NCBI RefSeq assembly: GCF_964275005.1
Contig: NC_092699.1
Coordinates: 19,932,833 to 19,996,832 of the forward strand
Length of the DNA stretch: 64,000 nt
Reading direction: 5' to 3'
Source of the DNA: Diadema setosum
Taxonomy: Eukaryota; Echinodermata; Echinoidea; Diadematoida; Diadematidae
Shown: positions 52,501 through 59,715 of the stretch, piece by piece
How positions within the stretch are numbered: the stretch's first letter is position 1
Layout: each line of letters opens with the position of its first letter
The notes under the pieces: generated by a model
Told to the model about the DNA's origin: nothing
Databases searched by the model: none
What the model saw: only the letters and a program-made list of their open reading frames with translations
Program-made: the position numbers and the translations under genes

Positions 52501-55318
52501 TTGATTGTGAGTGTGATAAAAGAAAAACCTGTGATGTATATTAGATGCATAATTTGAATCAAGATGTTTTGTGTCATTAAATATGAAATCTTCCACCCAA
52601 TATTTGCCTATGATCACCAGGTGCGGAAGTACCTGTTGCTGCTAGATATCAGAAAGGAGCACGTCAAGTTCTGGCGGCCACAGATGCTACTGCTGATCTC
52701 CAACCCACGGGCCTCCAGTCAGCTGATCTGCTTTGTTAATGATATGAAGAAGAGCGGCCTGTACATCCTGGGCCATGTCAAAACTGGTCTCTTGGATGAG
52801 TTTCCAGCAGACCCAATTCAACGTGAGCTGCCTGCCTGGCTCTACCTCGTAGAGACATTGAAGGTCAAGGCCTTTGTGGAACTGACACTAGCACCCAGTG
52901 TCCGTGAAGGTGCCACACACCTGATGCGCATCTCTGGTTTAGGAGGTATGTATTGCTCTGAGGTTTTGTCTGTTTATGTTATTTGATACCTCTGCCCTGC
53001 AGGGTGCTAGATGTGAAGTTGACTGCTGTAAAAGTGGATATTTTTTTGCAAGTAATTTTTCGCGCTCTGCAAAGTAAGATCAATTTCACATGTCTTTGAT
53101 TCTGCGGTATCAAGACATTACATAAGGATACGTATGACAGGTAAAAATATTTGTGTGCTGTTATTTTCATGCTAGTTTCTGGTTAGGCAAAATGCGCAAA
53201 AATTTCCACACTGCGAAAATTTCCACTTTTACAGTTTTCGTCCTTTTGTCCTTTTGTCATGATTTCAGAAGAATTAGATTTGCTGTAAGCCAGGTATGTG
53301 AGGTGTAATCCACTGACTACATTTTTGGCAAAAAAGCCTTTAGGTCAAAGGGCCCGAACACCCAACAATGGCGGATCCAGAGGGGGGCGTACCGGGTGCA
53401 CGCCCCCTCTTTATTTTTAGTTAAAACAAAAGAAATAAAAGAAATATGGGGGTGCGTGCGCCCCCCTTTTGCAAAGGCGCCTCCCCTTCACAGAATTCCT
53501 GGATCTGCCCCTGCCCAAAGTCCCCAGATGGACACCTAGGGTGGAGCTTACATGGGAGGGGGTTGCTCAAGGGGCCTGCAGCAATCTTACAGTGATAAAA
53601 CTCTCTTTCTGCCCACTCTGTTTGTGTTTTCCATATTCCATTCACTAGGTAGCATATGCACATGTGCGCACGCAAACAGTGATAAAAAATGCTTGCATTA
53701 CATATGTGGATGATACATAGCCAAGCAACTGTGAGAAGAGAGGTTAGCATAAAAAGGGTGATTCCTTCCCTAATTCACTAATTCACTAATTGTGTCTTGA
53801 TAGTTTGCTTCTCTAACCACAGGATTGTATCAAGTTTTGTTTTATAAGAGAAAACATAAGGTCATGTGTCTTCTCTGTGGTGGCTGAATCACTGTCAGTG
53901 TAGTGTGGCTATGATGATGTAGTTTTGAAACCGAAATATTGCTTACAATCGTTCCTGATGATTTGCCAGGTACACGTAGATGATGTGTTCTTGCTGCTTG
54001 CATCATGCGTTTTCTTTTGTTTGTTTGTTTTTCTCATAGTTAGGCCCTTGTACATAGCTTGTATGACTGATGGCAGAGTGATAAATGTGATATCATTATA
54101 AATTGTAATGGAAATCTTCATCAGGACCCATTTTCTGCAATAATAGTTTATGTGCCTTGATATGGTTTATGTTTTTAATGATTTTTTTTATTTTCATGTT
54201 GGTGATCCAAAACTTGACGCAAGTTTGTCCTCAGTTCAGTTCAATTGGTTTGTTTATACATGTATGCATTTTCCTTTGGACTAGTACAGAGCCTCTTCTG
54301 TCATTGCTAATACAGAAATTTGAGATACTACCTTCACACACACACATACTGTAGTGTGTGTATGAATCTATGGCCCAGAGGTTATTCCTGTCATGCTCCT
54401 GTAAGTGGGATCCTTAGGATTTGTCATACCCATGGTGTTACCAAAGTCCTTTTCTCATGTTGTAAACTTGCAGGTATGAAACCCAATACTGTCATAATGG
54501 GGTTTTATGATGACAGTGTTCCCAGGAATTCACTAGAGGAGAACAAACCTTCCAACTCAACAAGGCGCCTACGATTCACTGCACCACCAGACAGCGACGA
54601 AGATCAGGAGATGGGCCATGTACTCGCCCAGTTCCCCAAGCTACGCACCCTAGAGGAGTCCAAAGCCCTGTCAGCTGACCAGTATGTGCTGCTGATCAGT
54701 GATGCAGTGCGCCTCCACAAAAACATATGCCTGGCCCGACACTTTCCAGACATGGACCGTGATGCCATCCTCAAAAGCCACAGCAAGAAGTACATCGATG
54801 TCTGGCCAATCAACTTCCTGAAACCTGAGCTAGCTGGATACCTAGATACCACCTGTATTTTTCTGCTGCAGCTAGCCTGTGTGCTCCACATGGTGCCCAA
54901 ATGGAACCGAAACACACGCATGAGGGTCTTCCTCTGTGTGGACTCAGACTACCAGTCCACAACCAAGAAGAAGAACAAACTGAACAAGTTCCTGCGTGAC
55001 CTGCGCATTTACGCCGAAATTGTTACAGTACCCTGGAACCACATCACCTCTCTGAACACTTACCAGATGCACACACCGAATGGTGATGTGGCACCCAGCC
55101 TCGTCATGTCAGTGTCAGAGGAATACCTGAAGGCTCTCAACCAGATGGTGTCTGATTACACCAAATCCACTGCGGTTGTCTTCTGCTACCTTCCCCTCCC
55201 ACCGGCTGATCCTCAGTACCACATGACCTACCTCCACCATCTTGATCTACTAACACAGAATCTACCCCCTACTGTCCTTGTTCATGGTTTTAGTGAAGTC
55301 ACATCTACCGTTCTATGA
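22613..55318 (+). CDS. slc12a9: SLC12A9, cation-chloride cotransporter family member (complete, twelve coding exons)
   Basis: Twelve-helix transporter of the APC superfamily; SLC12A9 was first described as cotransporter-interacting protein 1 and more recently linked to lysosomal ammonium/chloride export. Coding exons: 22613-22955, 39245-39379, 40579-40713, 41252-41554, 43062-43169, 44358-44469, 45473-45630, 48147-48232, 50609-50733, 51394-51586, 52621-52945, 54474-55318. Every junction is GT-AG with compatible phase, giving 955 residues (human about 914). Matches to SLC12A9 run the whole length: [103 protein letters not shown]-like [22 protein letters not shown] and the terminal PPTVLVHG. The cytosolic N-terminus (about 90 residues) is longer than in human and keeps an acidic dileucine (ENTPLL, 66-71). 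Residues 567-955 form the large cytosolic C-terminal domain. The gene is spread over 33 kb, half of it intron 1. Confidence 0.97.
23870..23980 (+). pseudogene. LINE ORF2 C-terminal fragment
   Basis: An open frame contains [18 protein letters not shown], matching the widespread WN-x-LP-x2-VV-x-A-x-S-x3-F signature near the C-terminus of CR1/Jockey-type LINE reverse-transcriptase proteins. No reverse-transcriptase core precedes it. It is a 5'-truncated remnant in SLC12A9 intron 1. Confidence 0.6.
24070..25445. repeat. Composite fold-back element with three copies of one module
   Basis: A module beginning with a GGTAGTATCGCAGATAAAT-like sequence and ending near TCGGTCGAGAGGAAC occurs degenerate at about 24075-24290, again at 24470-25045 (split by a SINE), and inverted at about 25150-25350. 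The outer arms 24385-24550 and 25275-25445 pair, and the inner arms 24922-25060 and 25140-25268 pair, around a CA/GC-rich loop near 25100. Together they form a large imperfect palindrome. I cannot assign a superfamily. Confidence 0.7.
24556..24921 (+). mobile_element. tRNA-derived SINE with (AAC)n tail
   Basis: The head carries RNA polymerase III boxes: A box TGGCTCAGTCGG at 24565-24576 and B box GGTTCGAACCC at 24608-24618. A body of about 280 bases with CACGTAAAAGATCCC follows, then an AAC tail at 24896-24920. A five-base AACAG flanks both sides (24551-24555, 24917-24921), a likely target-site duplication. It interrupts the left arm of the fold-back element, so it inserted later. The tRNA-like head is followed by unrelated body sequence and is not a functional tRNA gene. 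Confidence 0.85.
25490..25615 (-). pseudogene. THAP zinc-finger fragment
   Basis: The minus strand from 25615 reads [11 protein letters not shown], then a [10 protein letters not shown] stretch and [10 protein letters not shown], the layout of the N-terminal half of a THAP domain (first two zinc cysteines, the proline-bearing loop, and the RW helix). The second Cys-x2-His half is not in this frame. THAP domains are DNA-binding ends of P-element-type transposases and of host proteins derived from them. Its position next to the fold-back arms suggests a transposon remnant, but a captured or cryptic exon is possible. Confidence 0.55.
26466..26558. mobile_element. piggyBac-like 93-bp MITE, copy 1
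   Basis: Flanked by TTAA at both ends, with inverted termini CCCGTTGAGGACG / CGTCCTCAAYGGG; the CCC start next to TTAA is typical of piggyBac elements. The centre contains the 16-base palindrome CCCGAGTATACTCGGG. It is too short to encode anything. A second copy of the same length lies at 44791-44883. Confidence 0.85.
27791..28228. mobile_element. TA-flanked MITE, copy 1 (438 bp)
   Basis: Termini GGCCCGTGCACACACAA and TTGTGTGTGAACGGGCC are inverted and flanked by TA on both sides, as in Tc1/mariner-type insertions. The interior is rich in AATCGCGAT and AAATTTCGAT words that pair across the element. A 436-bp sister copy lies at 37708-38143. Confidence 0.85.
29286..29901. repeat. Giant hairpin, two arms of about 300 bases
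   Basis: CTTTACATTTG at the left end pairs with CAAATGTAAAG at the right end. Pairing continues through CCTGGAAATTTTGTGCCATT, the GACCAAAATTTGAT segment and GCGGTGTCC / GGACACCGC around a loop of roughly a dozen bases near 29592. The arms diverge by scattered substitutions and small indels. No transposase is encoded. Transcribed within intron 1, it would form a long double-stranded RNA. Confidence 0.88.
29930..30470 (+). pseudogene. LINE fragment with AAAC-type tail
   Basis: The frame from 29937 contains [22 protein letters not shown] and [11 protein letters not shown], the recognisable linker between endonuclease and reverse transcriptase of CR1/RTE/Jockey-type LINE ORF2. The reverse-transcriptase core is absent. 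Non-coding sequence follows and ends in repeated CAAA near 30450-30470, like a LINE 3' tail. It is an internally deleted or 5'-truncated copy lodged in the composite. Confidence 0.65.
32104..32431. mobile_element. MITE-like element, GGGTGTATSCA...TGGATACACCC
   Basis: Ends GGGTGTATGCAAG and CCTGGATACACCCCTG are inverted. The interior has long C runs and CCCTCCC words. Elements with CAGGGGYGKATCCAGG-type ends are widespread in animal genomes. No coding content. Confidence 0.65.
32684..34100. mobile_element. GC-rich non-autonomous DNA element, about 1.4 kb
   Basis: Starts CCTAAAGGCGGTGTCACACC and ends GGTGTGACACGGCCTTTAGG, a clear inverted terminal repeat. It stands out by higher GC and CpG than the intron around it. 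A second GCTGGTGTGACAGGGCC end-like sequence occurs at 33918-33935, suggesting a nested or tandem end. The open frames inside are not recognisable as transposase. Confidence 0.8.
34787..36290 (+). mobile_element. TTAA-flanked MITE, copy 2, split by another element
   Basis: TTAA at 34787-34790 begins TTAAAGGTCCTGTTTACC; the other end is TTAGG-free GGTAAATTATGCCTTTAA, with TTAA at 36287-36290. Its first 140 bases (34787-34925) match the start of the intact copy at 47311, and 36043-36290 matches the rest. A 1.1-kb insertion separates the two halves. Confidence 0.85.
34927..36042. mobile_element. 1.1-kb inverted-repeat element nested in the MITE
   Basis: Termini CAGTCAGTCCGCAGCA and TGCTGCGGACTGACTG are exact inverted repeats of 16 bases. 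The host halves share GAT at the junction, a tentative 3-bp duplication as in PIF/Harbinger insertions. Inside are a short palindrome around 34970-35005, a pair of inverted arms (35391-35430 with 35497-35533, sharing CTCTCATTGGACAG) and a direct repeat of TTAATCCGGTCAGGAACC at about 35317 and 35711. No transposase. Confidence 0.85.
37708..38143. mobile_element. TA-flanked MITE, copy 2 (436 bp)
   Basis: Same family as 27791-28228, with ends GGCCCGTTCACAAACAA and TTGTGTGTGAACGGGCC and TA on both sides. Similar length and nearly colinear interior; differences are substitutions and small indels. Confidence 0.87.
39245..39379 (+). CDS. slc12a9: SLC12A9 exon 2
   Basis: Residues 116-159. Second helix region ([21 protein letters not shown]) and the conserved [10 protein letters not shown]. 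The donor GTATCC is weaker than most in this gene, but the join to exon 3 restores the family sequence GGGAYFMISRALG. Confidence 0.92.
40070..40263. mobile_element. TACTGTAAAA-family MITE, copy 1
   Basis: Ends TACTGTAAAAC and GTTTTACAGTA are exact inverses, 194 bases apart. The interior has GCGAA/TTCGC words and several TTTCGCG segments that can pair. TA at both ends suggests a TA target. Confidence 0.8.
40579..40713 (+). CDS. slc12a9: SLC12A9 exon 3
   Basis: Residues 161-204. Encodes [23 protein letters not shown], the re-entrant/third-helix region highly conserved in SLC12 proteins. Like exon 2 it is 135 bases with phase 1 on both sides. Confidence 0.95.
41252..41554 (+). CDS. slc12a9: SLC12A9 exon 4
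   Basis: Residues 206-305. Two hydrophobic helices (about [20 protein letters not shown] and [19 protein letters not shown]), then an extracytosolic loop with two N-glycosylation sequons (NST, NYT). Phase 1 on both sides. Confidence 0.93.
42004..42199. mobile_element. TACTGTAAAA-family MITE, copy 2
   Basis: Starts TACTGTAAAAGTGGATA and ends TCCACTTTTACAGTA, 196 bases. The interior has repeated TTCGCGC/GCGAAA words. In SLC12A9 intron 4. Confidence 0.85.
43062..43169 (+). CDS. slc12a9: SLC12A9 exon 5
   Basis: Residues 307-341. DYTTG then [15 protein letters not shown], the unwound helix-6 segment that binds ions in the superfamily. Acceptor is TGAAG rather than the usual CAG, but the frame and homology are unambiguous. 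Confidence 0.93.
43975..44070. repeat. (AAT/GAT)n imperfect microsatellite
   Basis: About 95 bases of AATAAT and GATAAT units with interruptions, in SLC12A9 intron 5. Confidence 0.8.
44358..44469 (+). CDS. slc12a9: SLC12A9 exon 6
   Basis: Residues 343-378. [13 protein letters not shown] is the conserved loop after helix 6; the following helix is [13 protein letters not shown]. Ends two bases into an arginine codon. Confidence 0.93.
44791..44883. mobile_element. piggyBac-like 93-bp MITE, copy 2
   Basis: TTAA-flanked, same length as the copy at 26466-26558 and differing at only a handful of positions, including the same CCCGAGTATACTCGGG core. In SLC12A9 intron 6. Confidence 0.87.
45473..45630 (+). 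CDS. slc12a9: SLC12A9 exon 7
   Basis: Residues 380-431. Helix 8 region ([26 protein letters not shown]) followed by LAKDRVFG, which is continued by exon 8. Donor GTAGGT. Confidence 0.93.
46383..48008. mobile_element. Element with AGGTCA arrays, family A
   Basis: Starts TGTCTCCGCCA and ends TGGCGGAGGCA (imperfect inverted ends). Beside the left end is a GTCCGT-type run (46429-46452). Inside, degenerate units repeat the order 'ACCAAACTTGGT, GATGTATGATGGGACAATTA, GAAATCGG, AGGTCAAAGGTCA'. About 15 AGGTCA hexamers occur between 46560 and 47310, several as AGGTCA-A-AGGTCA. A TTAA MITE is inserted at 47311-47667. In SLC12A9 intron 7. No coding capacity seen. Confidence 0.75.
47311..47667 (+). mobile_element. 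TTAA-flanked MITE, copy 3 (intact)
   Basis: TTAA at both ends, starting TTAAAGGTCCAGTTTACC and ending GGTAAATTATGCCTTTAA. Removing it rejoins AAGG-TTAA-GGGTCAAAGG, so it inserted into an AGGTCA-type repeat of the surrounding element. This copy serves as the reference for the two damaged ones. Confidence 0.88.
48147..48232 (+). CDS. slc12a9: SLC12A9 exon 8
   Basis: Residues 433-460: [28 protein letters not shown], matching the loop and start of helix 9 in relatives (SRGGNP). Ends phase 0. Confidence 0.92.
48619..49289. mobile_element. TGTGACCCGCTACAACAAAA-type MITE, about 670 bp
   Basis: Left end ATATGTGACCCGCTACAAC and right end GTTGTAGTGGGACACATAT are inverted. The interior is unique non-coding sequence with no long open frame. 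In SLC12A9 intron 8. Confidence 0.75.
50609..50733 (+). CDS. slc12a9: SLC12A9 exon 9
   Basis: Residues 461-501: [39 protein letters not shown], helix 10 of the transporter core. Ends two bases into an arginine codon; donor GTGGGT. Confidence 0.94.
51394..51586 (+). CDS. slc12a9: SLC12A9 exon 10
   Basis: Residues 503-566. Last two helices ([16 protein letters not shown] and [17 protein letters not shown]), then [12 protein letters not shown] at the start of the cytosolic domain. Confidence 0.94.
52621..52945 (+). CDS. slc12a9: SLC12A9 exon 11
   Basis: Residues 567-674, the first part of the cytosolic C-terminal domain: [32 protein letters not shown] and LMRISGLGG. The join to exon 12 gives GGMKPNT as in other SLC12 proteins. 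Confidence 0.95.
53024..53235. mobile_element. TACTGTAAAA-family MITE, copy 3
   Basis: Ends TGCTGTAAAAGTGGATA and TCCACTTTTACAGT. Degenerate relative to 42004-42199: many CpG sites have become TG or CA. The right subterminal GCGAAAATTTCCAC unit is duplicated in tandem. Confidence 0.75.
53369..53513. mobile_element. GGCGGATCCAG-type MITE
   Basis: Left end TGGCGGATCCAGAGG and right end CCTGGATCTGCCCCTG are inverted; the interior has GGGGCG/CGCCCC words able to pair. Similar in its ends to the element at 32104-32431. Confidence 0.65.
54474..55318 (+). CDS. slc12a9: SLC12A9 exon 12 (last coding exon, stop)
   Basis: Residues 676-955 and TGA. Begins [13 protein letters not shown], then a variable acidic linker (DSDEDQE), [50 protein letters not shown] and the terminal [18 protein letters not shown]. 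All of it is cytosolic. The open frame extends upstream to 54320, but that part precedes the CAG acceptor at 54471-54473 and is intronic. Confidence 0.95.
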
Positions 55319-55728
55319 TGTATCTCTGTGAGCCATAAATGGGACTATTTGAAGAATGGAAGATCTTATACATTGCATCCTGTCTGCTTTTTGATTGAAT
55401 ATCTCACTTAGTATTGTGATGAAACAATGTCATCTCCTGAGAATGAAATACGTAATTTTAAGCTAATGATATTTATAACTGCACATTTGACTTTCACCTG
55501 TGACATTTTTTTGTTTGTTTTTTTGTTTGTTTGTTTTTTAATTTCTGTATTTGATGTTACACTCTCAAGCAATGTTACAGTATGGGATGTGCAGTTGTAA
55601 ACTGTAAAGGTTTTCTTGTTTATGTCCTCTAAGATACAGCAGTTGTTTATCATAATACCAACTACAATGCAATAGAAACATGCATAATGTAGATATTTTG
55701 CTACATGCTTTTGAGCACAAGTAGAACA

Positions 55729-55897
55729 GGGGGGCATTTCATGAAGGAACTTGTCGGATAAAATGTCCGACAAGTCAATCATATCCGACAAGTTCAGAGA
55801 AATCAGCCAATCAGACTAAAGAATTTCTCAAAACTTGTCAGATATAATTGACCTGTCAGATATTTTATCCGACAAGTTCCTTCATGAAATGCCCCCC
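55729..55897. mobile_element. Hairpin MITE in the 3' UTR, 36-base perfect arms
   Basis: GGGGGGCATTTCATGAAGG and the next 17 bases reappear as a perfect inverse at the right end, separated by about 97 bases that themselves hold GACAAGT/ACTTGTC repeats. In the mRNA it would form a stable stem. No coding content. Confidence 0.9.
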
Positions 55898-57805
55898 AGG
55901 ACTGCAGTTTTACACACATTTACACCAACAACAACAAAAAAAGAAAAAAAAAATCCACAATCTCTGTGACTGTTTGAACTAGGGAACTTTTATCACTTTT
56001 ATCTTCATGGTGTCAAGTCAATGACTGTGAGCCTGACTGATTGGACTTGACTGCAGTCATGTTTTTACAGTGTTTTACATTTGCTTGATAGCTTTCCCAA
56101 AGGCTGTCTGTCCTTTCTAAACATGCATTGTGCAAACACAGGTAATGTGTGTCAAACAACTCTGGTTTGAAACTTCAAAAAAATATGTTATACATTTTTT
56201 TCTTAGAGTAAAATTCAATTCAATTACTAGTATTTTTTGTAACATGACAACACTAGCAGCAGACAATGCACATGGTCTTAGAGTGGCCTGTATGATAGTG
56301 GGCATTGGGAACATACTCAAGAAATATACTAATGTACATGTATTTGTATGCAATGTAGATTCTTTTGAAATAATCATGTTTGGGGTAGTACTTTGTGATT
56401 ACTTTATTGAGTACTGTTTACCATTATTCAAAACCTCAGCCCTGCCACTTCAGCCATTCTCCTTTGTTATTGCCTTCAGATCTATTTTACTAATTTTAAA
56501 CCCAGACTGTTGCCAGAGGTGGGAGGTGGTCCAATATTAAGACTGTAATTCTGGATGAATGAGCTGTAAGGCTGAATTGAGTATCATGTCTTCTATTTTT
56601 GTTATTCCCATACCTTTTTGATTTAGGAGATGAGACCTTCTTGCTATTATGCCTTATGTAATGTAGAAAAATACTGTGAGCTTGTGTGTTGAGTGTGTTT
56701 TTACAGAGTGAAGGATAAATATTAGCTTTTTTAATAGGGAAATGGATACAGATTTGATGGCTGCTCTTACACAGAAACATTAATATTGTAAATTTGATGA
56801 TGCCAAAGAAATAAGGTATGCAATGAGTCCATTGCATTTTGTGAGAAATAATTTTTGGTCTGAATCTTGCCAGAAGAATTACCTTCCATGATGAAGATAT
56901 TTTGATGAATGTCAGGGCTGATAAAATGGGGTGCTGCAAAAGTTTGCAAAAGTCTGCAAAATCTATGACAGTTATTGTGTAATAATATATGACAGGTGGG
57001 CTGTTTGTGACTCATTTAACATGGATCATGATTTCCCTTTTATACCTTTCCTTTTTTTCAAAAGTATCAGCAATAGACCAGACAGACCTAGCAGATGTGA
57101 CCTGTGTAACCATGATAGATGACCAACAGGTCGGTCTCAGAATGGTTATCACTCTATTCCTACACGTCCGACATCCTGTAAATTTCTAAAGTGTGCCGCT
57201 TTCATGTAACATTTTGTGTATGCGTTTTCAGGGTAGCTACTTCAATAGTGTACATTCTGTCTTGTGAAATGGGGTCAATGATGGCAGATTTGGCAAACAC
57301 AAAAAGAAAATGGGGAGGGATATTTCATTGTTGATGATACAGATAATGCTATTGCTTTACTTTTTTTTTTCTTGGTCCTTGGACTGAACATCAGTGTATC
57401 TTGAAATTATTGGCTGATGTTCCACATCGACCTCATTATTAGGGTACTGGAGGGAATTTTTATCTATTCGAGTGGATTATTTGTGCACATCTATCATATT
57501 GTGCAATGTGTTGAAGCACTATTGGACTTATTCTGCTGCAAATTGCACACAAAGGAGTAACTAGTAGGGTAGTGGAGGTTTGGTCTAAATCTAATATGGT
57601 GGAGCTGTTCATCGTTTATGTCATGGTATCATGGTATCATGTTAATGAAGCAATAGAGCCAAGCTGTATGCACATGGCCAGTAGATAATGCAACAGCTAC
57701 ATTTATACTGCATGTGAAATGCAGTGGTGCAATTTAATCATTTTTTTTTTTATAGGTGTCATTGCTGTAGTTTGATAAATGCTAATTCTGTTTTTTATAA
57801 AAGGC

Positions 57806-57954
57806 TACTGTAAAAGCTGGGATAGGGGTTGCAAGGGTTTAAAGTCTGTGAATTTTGGGAATGCACAGGCAGTAGTGCACTTACGGGAAAACAACATGTT
57901 GCGAAAATGTCTGTGACCTCCACATTCGCAAAAATATCAACTGCTTTTACGGTA
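57806..57954. mobile_element. TACTGTAAAA-family MITE, copy 4
   Basis: Ends TACTGTAAAAGCTGG and GCTTTTACGGTA, 149 bases, with GCGAAAATG and TTCGCAAAAAT inside. The shortest and most diverged copy in this window. Confidence 0.7.
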
Positions 57955-58570
57955 TTTGTACTTTGAAAATTGTGAGACTTTGAAACACATAGATACACAT
58001 AAACATATTTGTATTAAGATCCACTAGTATGTATTAGAGATGAGTATTTTACTAACAGAGGGAGAATTTATATCCATATTAACCTGCATTTTGCTTTGCA
58101 GAATTATCCCAGCAGAAATTATGGTACTGCACTGGTACACACATTGGTGTATAGTATTATGGCTTGATCTCAAACTCTCTGATCTTGGAGAAAAAGAGGA
58201 TACATATTGAGCCATGTCCACTATCTAGGAATGACATACAGTATTGTATCACTGTTTTATAGTCGAGTAGCCAAAAAAGTATGCTGTAGCCTTTTTGAAA
58301 GCAAAATGTGTGTTGCATTCACACATCCTCAAATGTAAAATGAAGTTCACATACAGATAATGGCCAAGGAATTTTAGCTGGAGTTTCACTACTTACAATG
58401 TGATTATTTATATTGCCAAAACACTTACAATGTATTTTTATATTTTTGTTTTCCAGTGAGCATTTGCAAATTCTAAGATGGCAACCTGATCATAATCCTA
58501 CTCTTCATGATATGAAAGCTTTCAGTTTTAGTACATATAATGTATAATAACTTGGAAATAATGTATTTTA

Positions 58571-58576
58571 AATAAA
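58571..58576 (+). promoter_or_regulatory. Polyadenylation signal AATAAA (probable SLC12A9 end)
   Basis: AATAAA followed 25-45 bases later by a GT/T-rich stretch (GTTGTCTGTATTTTGTTT), the usual arrangement around a cleavage site. It is the best such arrangement I see after the stop codon at 55316. Confidence 0.55.
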
Positions 58577-58828
58577 ATGCAAGTTGTCTCCATTGATTGA
58601 AGTTGTCTGTATTTTGTTTAGAATCCTATGATAGAATTGTATCATTCATCAGGACCATAGAAATAGAGAATATTCAAGTTGTTTGCAGAAAAAAGGTATA
58701 TAATAGTGTACATGTATGTTTATAAATAGTGTAAGTTTCATGCGATTTAGGTATACATGTATCTGCTTTTTCTTTAAAAAAAAGAAAAGAAAAAAAGAAT
58801 AATTGTATTTTTTCATTAACATACAGAA

Positions 58829-59391
58829 TTAAAGGACAAGTTCACTGTCATTAACATATGGATTGAGAGAATGTAGCAATATTAGTAGAACACATCATTG
58901 AAAGTTTGAGGAAAATCGGACAATCCGTTCAAAAGTTATGAATTTTTTAAGTTTTTGTGCAGTCACCGCTGGATGTATGATGTCACATGGGTACAGCAAT
59001 ATAAGGAAAATACATGTATAAAGAGAATTTCACAAAATTTCATCTTTTGAAAAAAGTACACATTCCCTTGACTCGTTACTGACATATGTTATGGGTAATA
59101 TTATTCCCATTGCCTTTAGAAAGAGGCAAGTCAAGTGCTCTTTTATTATGCAAAAAAAAGTGAAAACATGTTGAATTTTCTTTACATTTTCTTTATACTG
59201 TTGTACATGTACTCATATGACATCACAAGCTTTAGTAGTCTCCTCATCCAGCAGTTCCAACACAAAAATTTTTAAAATTCCTAACATTTGCATCGAGTCT
59301 CAAATTTTCCTCAAACTGTCACTGATGTGTTCTACTAGTATTGCTGCATTCTCTCAATCCTTATGTTTATGAAGGTGAACTTGTCCTTTAA
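58829..59391. mobile_element. TTAAAGGACAAGTTCAC-type element, 563 bp
   Basis: TTAA at both ends, then AAGGACAAGTTCAC / GTGAACTTGTCCTT inverted termini that continue as pairing arms (GGATTGAGAGAATG...AGCAATA, AGAACACATCA) for about 80 bases. A TTAA target suggests a Kolobok or piggyBac relative. No transposase. Confidence 0.85.
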
Positions 59392-59715
59392 GTGGTATAA
59401 GATGCATTTTGTGCTTTTGTCAGTTCAATTCTGCCCTGAGCCCATATTAATGCATAATATTTTTAAAAGGGCAATATTTGCATTTTTTCTGAATATTTTC
59501 ATGCTTTTTATCAAAATTCCCCCAAACTAACATTTATTTTGCATTTCCCCTTATGGCTGGAAATAGCATTATATATAAATTCATTTTTTTTTTCCAGATG
59601 AAATTATAACCTTAAAGATCACATACTCCTACTGCTGAGGCAAAGCTACAAGGATTCTGCTGTCACATCCCCATTTACAATAGACCTTGGAGTACATACA
59701 CTTGTACCTTTAATA

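Larger units (their letters stand above)
55319..58600 (+). other. SLC12A9 probable 3' UTR
   Basis: About 3.3 kb from the stop codon to the first convincing polyadenylation signal. It is AT-rich with no homologous coding frame; a 136-codon frame at 56130-56540 has no recognisable family. It contains a hairpin MITE at 55729-55897 and a degenerate MITE at 57806-57954. An earlier cleavage site cannot be excluded. Confidence 0.5.

Noticed and set aside
54320..54473. Upstream extension of the last SLC12A9 exon frame
   Set aside because: It precedes a good CAG acceptor; joining exon 11 at 54474 restores the family sequence GGMKPNT.
56130..56540. 136-codon open frame after SLC12A9
   Set aside because: Hydrophobic but unlike any family I know; sits in the probable 3' UTR with AT-rich composition.
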